Shown here piece after piece: positions 5,014 to 7,242 of a DNA stretch of 7,242 bases. The stretch spans positions 1-7,242 of the forward strand of contig JAJXYU010000289.1 in NCBI GenBank assembly GCA_021780395.1, read 5' to 3'. This DNA is from Pseudomonadota bacterium. Lineage in GTDB: Bacteria; Pseudomonadota; Gammaproteobacteria; Steroidobacterales; Steroidobacteraceae. Numbering within the stretch: the first letter of the stretch is position 1; each line of letters opens with the position of its first letter. Under the pieces are notes generated by a model. It did no database searches and was not told the origin of the DNA. It saw nothing but the letters and a program-made list of their open reading frames with translations. The position numbers were made by a program, and so were the translations under genes.

Positions 5014-6813
5014 TCAGAGGGGGTTCGGCACCCCGTCGCGGATCACCGCCCAATCGAGTCCGCGACGGATCCGGCCGAGGTCGTCGAGCCGCAGCCGCCC
5101 GGTCACGCCCGAAAGCTCCGTGCCGCCCGCGAGGTAACCCGAGCGCAATGCCGGGACCAGGCGGTAGGCGTCGAAGCCGAATGCGTACAGGCGGCCCCAG
5201 CGCGCGCTCCGGTTCGGCCAGGCCGCATCCACCGACGCACGGATCTTCGCGGTCACCGGGTCCGCGGAGATCATCCACGGCATGTCGGGGAAGCGCATGC
5301 CGTCGACGTCGGAGTTCGCGACCGGACTCGGCGCGTAGCCGTCGGGCATCGAGTACACCGGGATGTCGCCCGCATAGTTGAACTTGAGCTGCGGCATCAC
5401 GAGCCGGGTGATGCTCGGCGGACCGGCGACGAACACGAAGGTCGCGTCGGCGCGGTGGGCCGCCGGCCCACCCGGGGTCGTGCCGATCTCGAGCGTCGTC
5501 CGGATGATGTCCGTGAAATTGATCTGTCCCGGCGCGTAGCGGCCCACCGCCAGCACGCCGCCGCCGTGCCGGTCGATCTCGGCCCGGAACGCATCGATGA
5601 CGCGCTGACCCCAGTCGCCCTGCGGGACGATCGCGATGCCGTGCAGGCGGCCATCCGCGACCAGGCGTCGCGCGACGATCCGCGCCTCGTCCTCCGGACG
5701 CAGCGCGAACTGGTAGAAGTCGCGCGGTGCCGCGATCGAGTTCGCGAGGAAGTTCAACGCGAGGATCGGCACGCGGCCGCTCGACAGCGGCGCGATCGCG
5801 GCCACGTCCTGCTTGGTCAGCGGGCCGACGATGAAGTCGGCCCCGTCGGCGAGCGCCTGCGAATACACGGTCGCGATCGGGTGCGACGCGACGTTGTAGA
5901 TCCGCACCCGAGGCCGCGAGGCGGCGGCCTGCTGGAAGTAGGCCGCGAGGAAGCCGTCCCGCACCGCGACGCCGGCGGCGCCGGCCGGCCCCGACAGCGG
6001 TAGCAGCAGCGCGACCCGCCGCGGGAACCGGGTGACCGCGCGCAACGCCTGCTGCTCGGCGGCGGTCACGGTGGCGTCGGCCGGATGATCCGGGAAATGC
6101 GCCCGCCAGGCCGCGAGCGCGCTCGTGACGCCGAGCGGATTGCGGTCGAAGTCCCGCGCGACCGGGCCGAGTGCGAGCCATCCGGCGACGACCGGGCTGG
6201 TCTCGGGCGGGCTCGCGAAGGAGGCGCCGCGGGCCGCCGCGGCGCGGATCTGCGTGAAGAGCTGGTCGCGGTTCGCGCGCACCGCCGCAGGGTCGGGGAG
6301 CCAGCGCTCGCGTTCGACGTACGCGCGTACGCCGGCGGCCACGTCGCCGACCAGGAAATCGGCCTGGCCGCGCAGTCCCCAGTACTCGGCGGCGTCGCCG
6401 GGCGCGCCGGGCGGCTGGATCCGGGCGAGATCACGCAGCGCCGCCTCGCCGTCATGATTCGCAACGCCGACCGACGCGCCGACCAGCGCGCGCAGCACCG
6501 GGAACCGCACGCTCGCCGCGGGCGATACGCCGGCGAGCGCCTGCTGCGCGGCGTCTGCGTTGCCTGACGCGAGCCACTGCTGCGCGCTCTTGAGTTCGTC
6601 GTAGTCGCGATCCTGGGGATGAGTGGAGGCGAGCGTCGCGTAGGCCTCGGCGGCCTGCGCGTGACGGCCTTGCTCGGCGAGGGCGGCCGCGTCGGCGTTG
6701 CCCCCGGCACCCGGGAGCTCGACCGGCCGGACGAGGCTGCAGCCGGCGAGCGCCACGCTCGCGATCGCGAGTGCCCAGATCGATCTCGATGGACGTCGTC
6801 GGAACGCTGCCAT
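5014..6813 (-). CDS. lpoA: LpoA/LppC family outer-membrane lipoprotein, activator of PBP1A
   Basis: This 599-aa lipoprotein is a full-length LppC-family member (E. coli LpoA 678 aa, H. influenzae about 575). LpoA spans the periplasm from the outer membrane and stimulates the peptidoglycan synthase PBP1A. MAAFRRRPSR and a hydrophobic stretch lead to the lipobox LAG-C25, so Cys25 is the lipidated residue; Ser at +2 suits outer-membrane sorting. Residues about 40-260 are an Ala-rich helical, TPR-like domain (AEAYATLASTHP, LKSAQQWLASGNADAAQQAL, AEYWGLRGQADFLVGD). Residues about 265-599 are a periplasmic-binding-protein type I fold: RRVALLLPLSGPAGAAGVAVRDGF (265-288), DFIVGPLTKQDV (326-337), FGFDAYRLVPAL (545-556) and GRLRLDDLGRIRRGLDWA (572-589). 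AAGGG (6828-6824) lies 10 bases before the ATG. It starts a minus-strand unit with yraN and is divergent from rsmI. Confidence 0.94.
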   Translation of the reverse strand: MAAFRRRPSRSIWALAIASVALAGCSLVRPVELPGAGGNADAAALAEQGRHAQAAEAYATLASTHPQDRDYDELKSAQQWLASGNADAAQQALAGVSPAASVRFPVLRALVGASVGVANHDGEAALRDLARIQPPGAPGDAAEYWGLRGQADFLVGDVAAGVRAYVERERWLPDPAAVRANRDQLFTQIRAAAARGASFASPPETSPVVAGWLALGPVARDFDRNPLGVTSALAAWRAHFPDHPADATVTAAEQQALRAVTRFPRRVALLLPLSGPAGAAGVAVRDGFLAAYFQQAAASRPRVRIYNVASHPIATVYSQALADGADFIVGPLTKQDVAAIAPLSSGRVPILALNFLANSIAAPRDFYQFALRPEDEARIVARRLVADGRLHGIAIVPQGDWGQRVIDAFRAEIDRHGGGVLAVGRYAPGQINFTDIIRTTLEIGTTPGGPAAHRADATFVFVAGPPSITRLVMPQLKFNYAGDIPVYSMPDGYAPSPVANSDVDGMRFPDMPWMISADPVTAKIRASVDAAWPNRSARWGRLYAFGFDAYRLVPALRSGYLAGGTELSGVTGRLRLDDLGRIRRGLDWAVIRDGVPNPL

Positions 6814-6854
6814 ACGCTGGGTACCCTTTTGCAGCCCGCGGATTCGAGGCGCGA

Positions 6855-6860
6855 ATTATA
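6855..6860 (-). promoter_or_regulatory. Consensus -10 element (TATAAT) for lpoA
   Basis: On the minus strand 6860-6855 read TATAAT, 41 bases upstream of the lpoA ATG, which would give a leader of about 35 bases. The best -35 candidate, TCTGCC about 18 bp further up, lies inside rsmI and is weak. The same bases immediately precede the rsmI GTG. Apart from 616-621, TATAAT is not expected often in such GC-rich DNA. Confidence 0.45.
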
Positions 6861-7242
6861 GTGGCAAACGCCGCTCCCGGCAGATTGCACGTGGTCGCGA
6901 CGCCGATCGGCAACCTCGGCGACCTGAGTCCGCGGGCGCGCGAGACGCTCGCGGCCTGCGCGCTGATCGCCGCCGAGGATACCCGTCACAGTGCGGTGCT
7001 GTTGCGGCACTTCGGGATCACGACTCCTCTGGTGTCGCTGCACGAACACAACGAGCGCGCGCGGACGCCGGCGCTGATCGCCCGGATCGCGGCCGGCGAC
7101 GATGTCGCGCTCGTCAGCGATGCCGGCACCCCGGCGATCAGCGATCCGGGCGAGGCGCTGGTGCAGGCGGCCGCGGCGGCGGGGATCGAGATCGTCGCGG
7201 TGCCCGGCCCGTGCGCGGCGGTCGCGGCACTGTCGGTCGCGG
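6861..7242 (+). CDS. rsmI: 16S rRNA (cytidine-1402-2'-O)-methyltransferase RsmI, N-terminal part
   Basis: The first 127 codons of RsmI (about 280-290 aa in full) are present; the rest lies beyond the right edge. RsmI uses S-adenosylmethionine to 2'-O-methylate C1402 of 16S rRNA in the ribosomal P site. The tetrapyrrole-methylase-type domain is clear: LHVVATPIGNLGDLSPRA (9-26), ALIAAEDTRHS (34-44), SLHEHNERAR (59-68), ALVSDAGTPAISDPG (83-97) and VAVPGPCAAVAALSVA (112-127). GTG at 6861 is the likely start: the conserved LHVVATPIGNL follows within 10 residues, and GAGG (6846-6849) lies 11 bases upstream, a slightly long spacing. It is divergent from lpoA across 47 bp, the arrangement also seen in E. 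coli. No separate promoter for this gene could be distinguished. Confidence 0.95.
   Translation, partial: MANAAPGRLHVVATPIGNLGDLSPRARETLAACALIAAEDTRHSAVLLRHFGITTPLVSLHEHNERARTPALIARIAAGDDVALVSDAGTPAISDPGEALVQAAAAAGIEIVAVPGPCAAVAALSVA

Noticed and set aside
4675..6003. 442-aa plus-strand open frame antisense to lpoA
   Set aside because: Low-information Arg/Asp/Val-rich translation; lpoA on the other strand has a lipobox and conserved LppC blocks.
4451..6181. 576-aa minus-strand open frame overlapping yraN and lpoA
   Set aside because: It is the alternate frame of two real genes, Arg/Ala-rich and without motifs, and it spans the yraN-lpoA gap only because stop codons are rare at this GC content.
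1..7242. CRISPR array, IS element, tRNA, toxin-antitoxin or other accessory system
   Set aside because: No regularly spaced repeats, transposase motifs, terminal repeats, cloverleaf or small gene pair was seen; the genes are core functions with uniform base composition.

Overview
The window looks like ordinary chromosomal DNA of a GC-rich, aerobically respiring gammaproteobacterium. The evidence is strong third-position GC bias, a complete cytochrome bc1 operon with a PVWY-type Qo motif (typical of beta- and gammaproteobacteria), and the sspAB pair together with lpoA, which is a gammaproteobacterial gene. No genus can be named. I see no mobile element, CRISPR array, tRNA or rRNA, and nothing that looks foreign.

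Layout, left to right. (1) Minus strand, 1-565: the N-terminal part of a membrane-anchored DegS/AlgW-type serine protease, cut by the window edge. (2) 566-728: a divergent promoter region. (3) Plus strand, 729-3360: petA, petB and petC, the three subunits of the cytochrome bc1 complex, tightly packed (21-bp gap, then an 8-bp overlap). (4) A perfect 10-bp GC hairpin at 3366-3390, followed by sspA (3413-4030) and sspB (4027-4458), also on the plus strand and overlapping by 4 bp. (5) A 45-bp convergent junction with overlapping inverted repeats. (6) Minus strand: yraN (4504-4893), a 120-bp gap, then lpoA (5014-6813). (7) A 47-bp divergent spacer with a consensus TATAAT facing lpoA, then the 5' part of rsmI on the plus strand (6861 to the window edge).

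How the genes work together. petABC oxidises quinol and reduces cytochrome c. SspA is an RNA-polymerase-associated stress protein, and SspB is a ClpXP delivery adaptor. DegS cleaves the anti-sigma factor RseA, and in E. coli SspB later delivers the RseA fragment to ClpXP, so the locus carries an early and a late component of the envelope-stress cascade. LpoA activates the peptidoglycan synthase PBP1A, RsmI methylates 16S rRNA, and YraN is a nuclease-fold protein of unsettled role.

The order degS / petABC-sspAB / yraN-lpoA / rsmI combines blocks that lie apart in E. coli and, as I recall, resembles the Pseudomonas order without the intervening diaA and dolP genes. I found no convincing undescribed system. 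The points most worth a second look are the proteolysis-linked synteny, the petC-sspA hairpin, the helix-D and Qo variants in cytochrome b, and the long linkers in the protease and in SspB.
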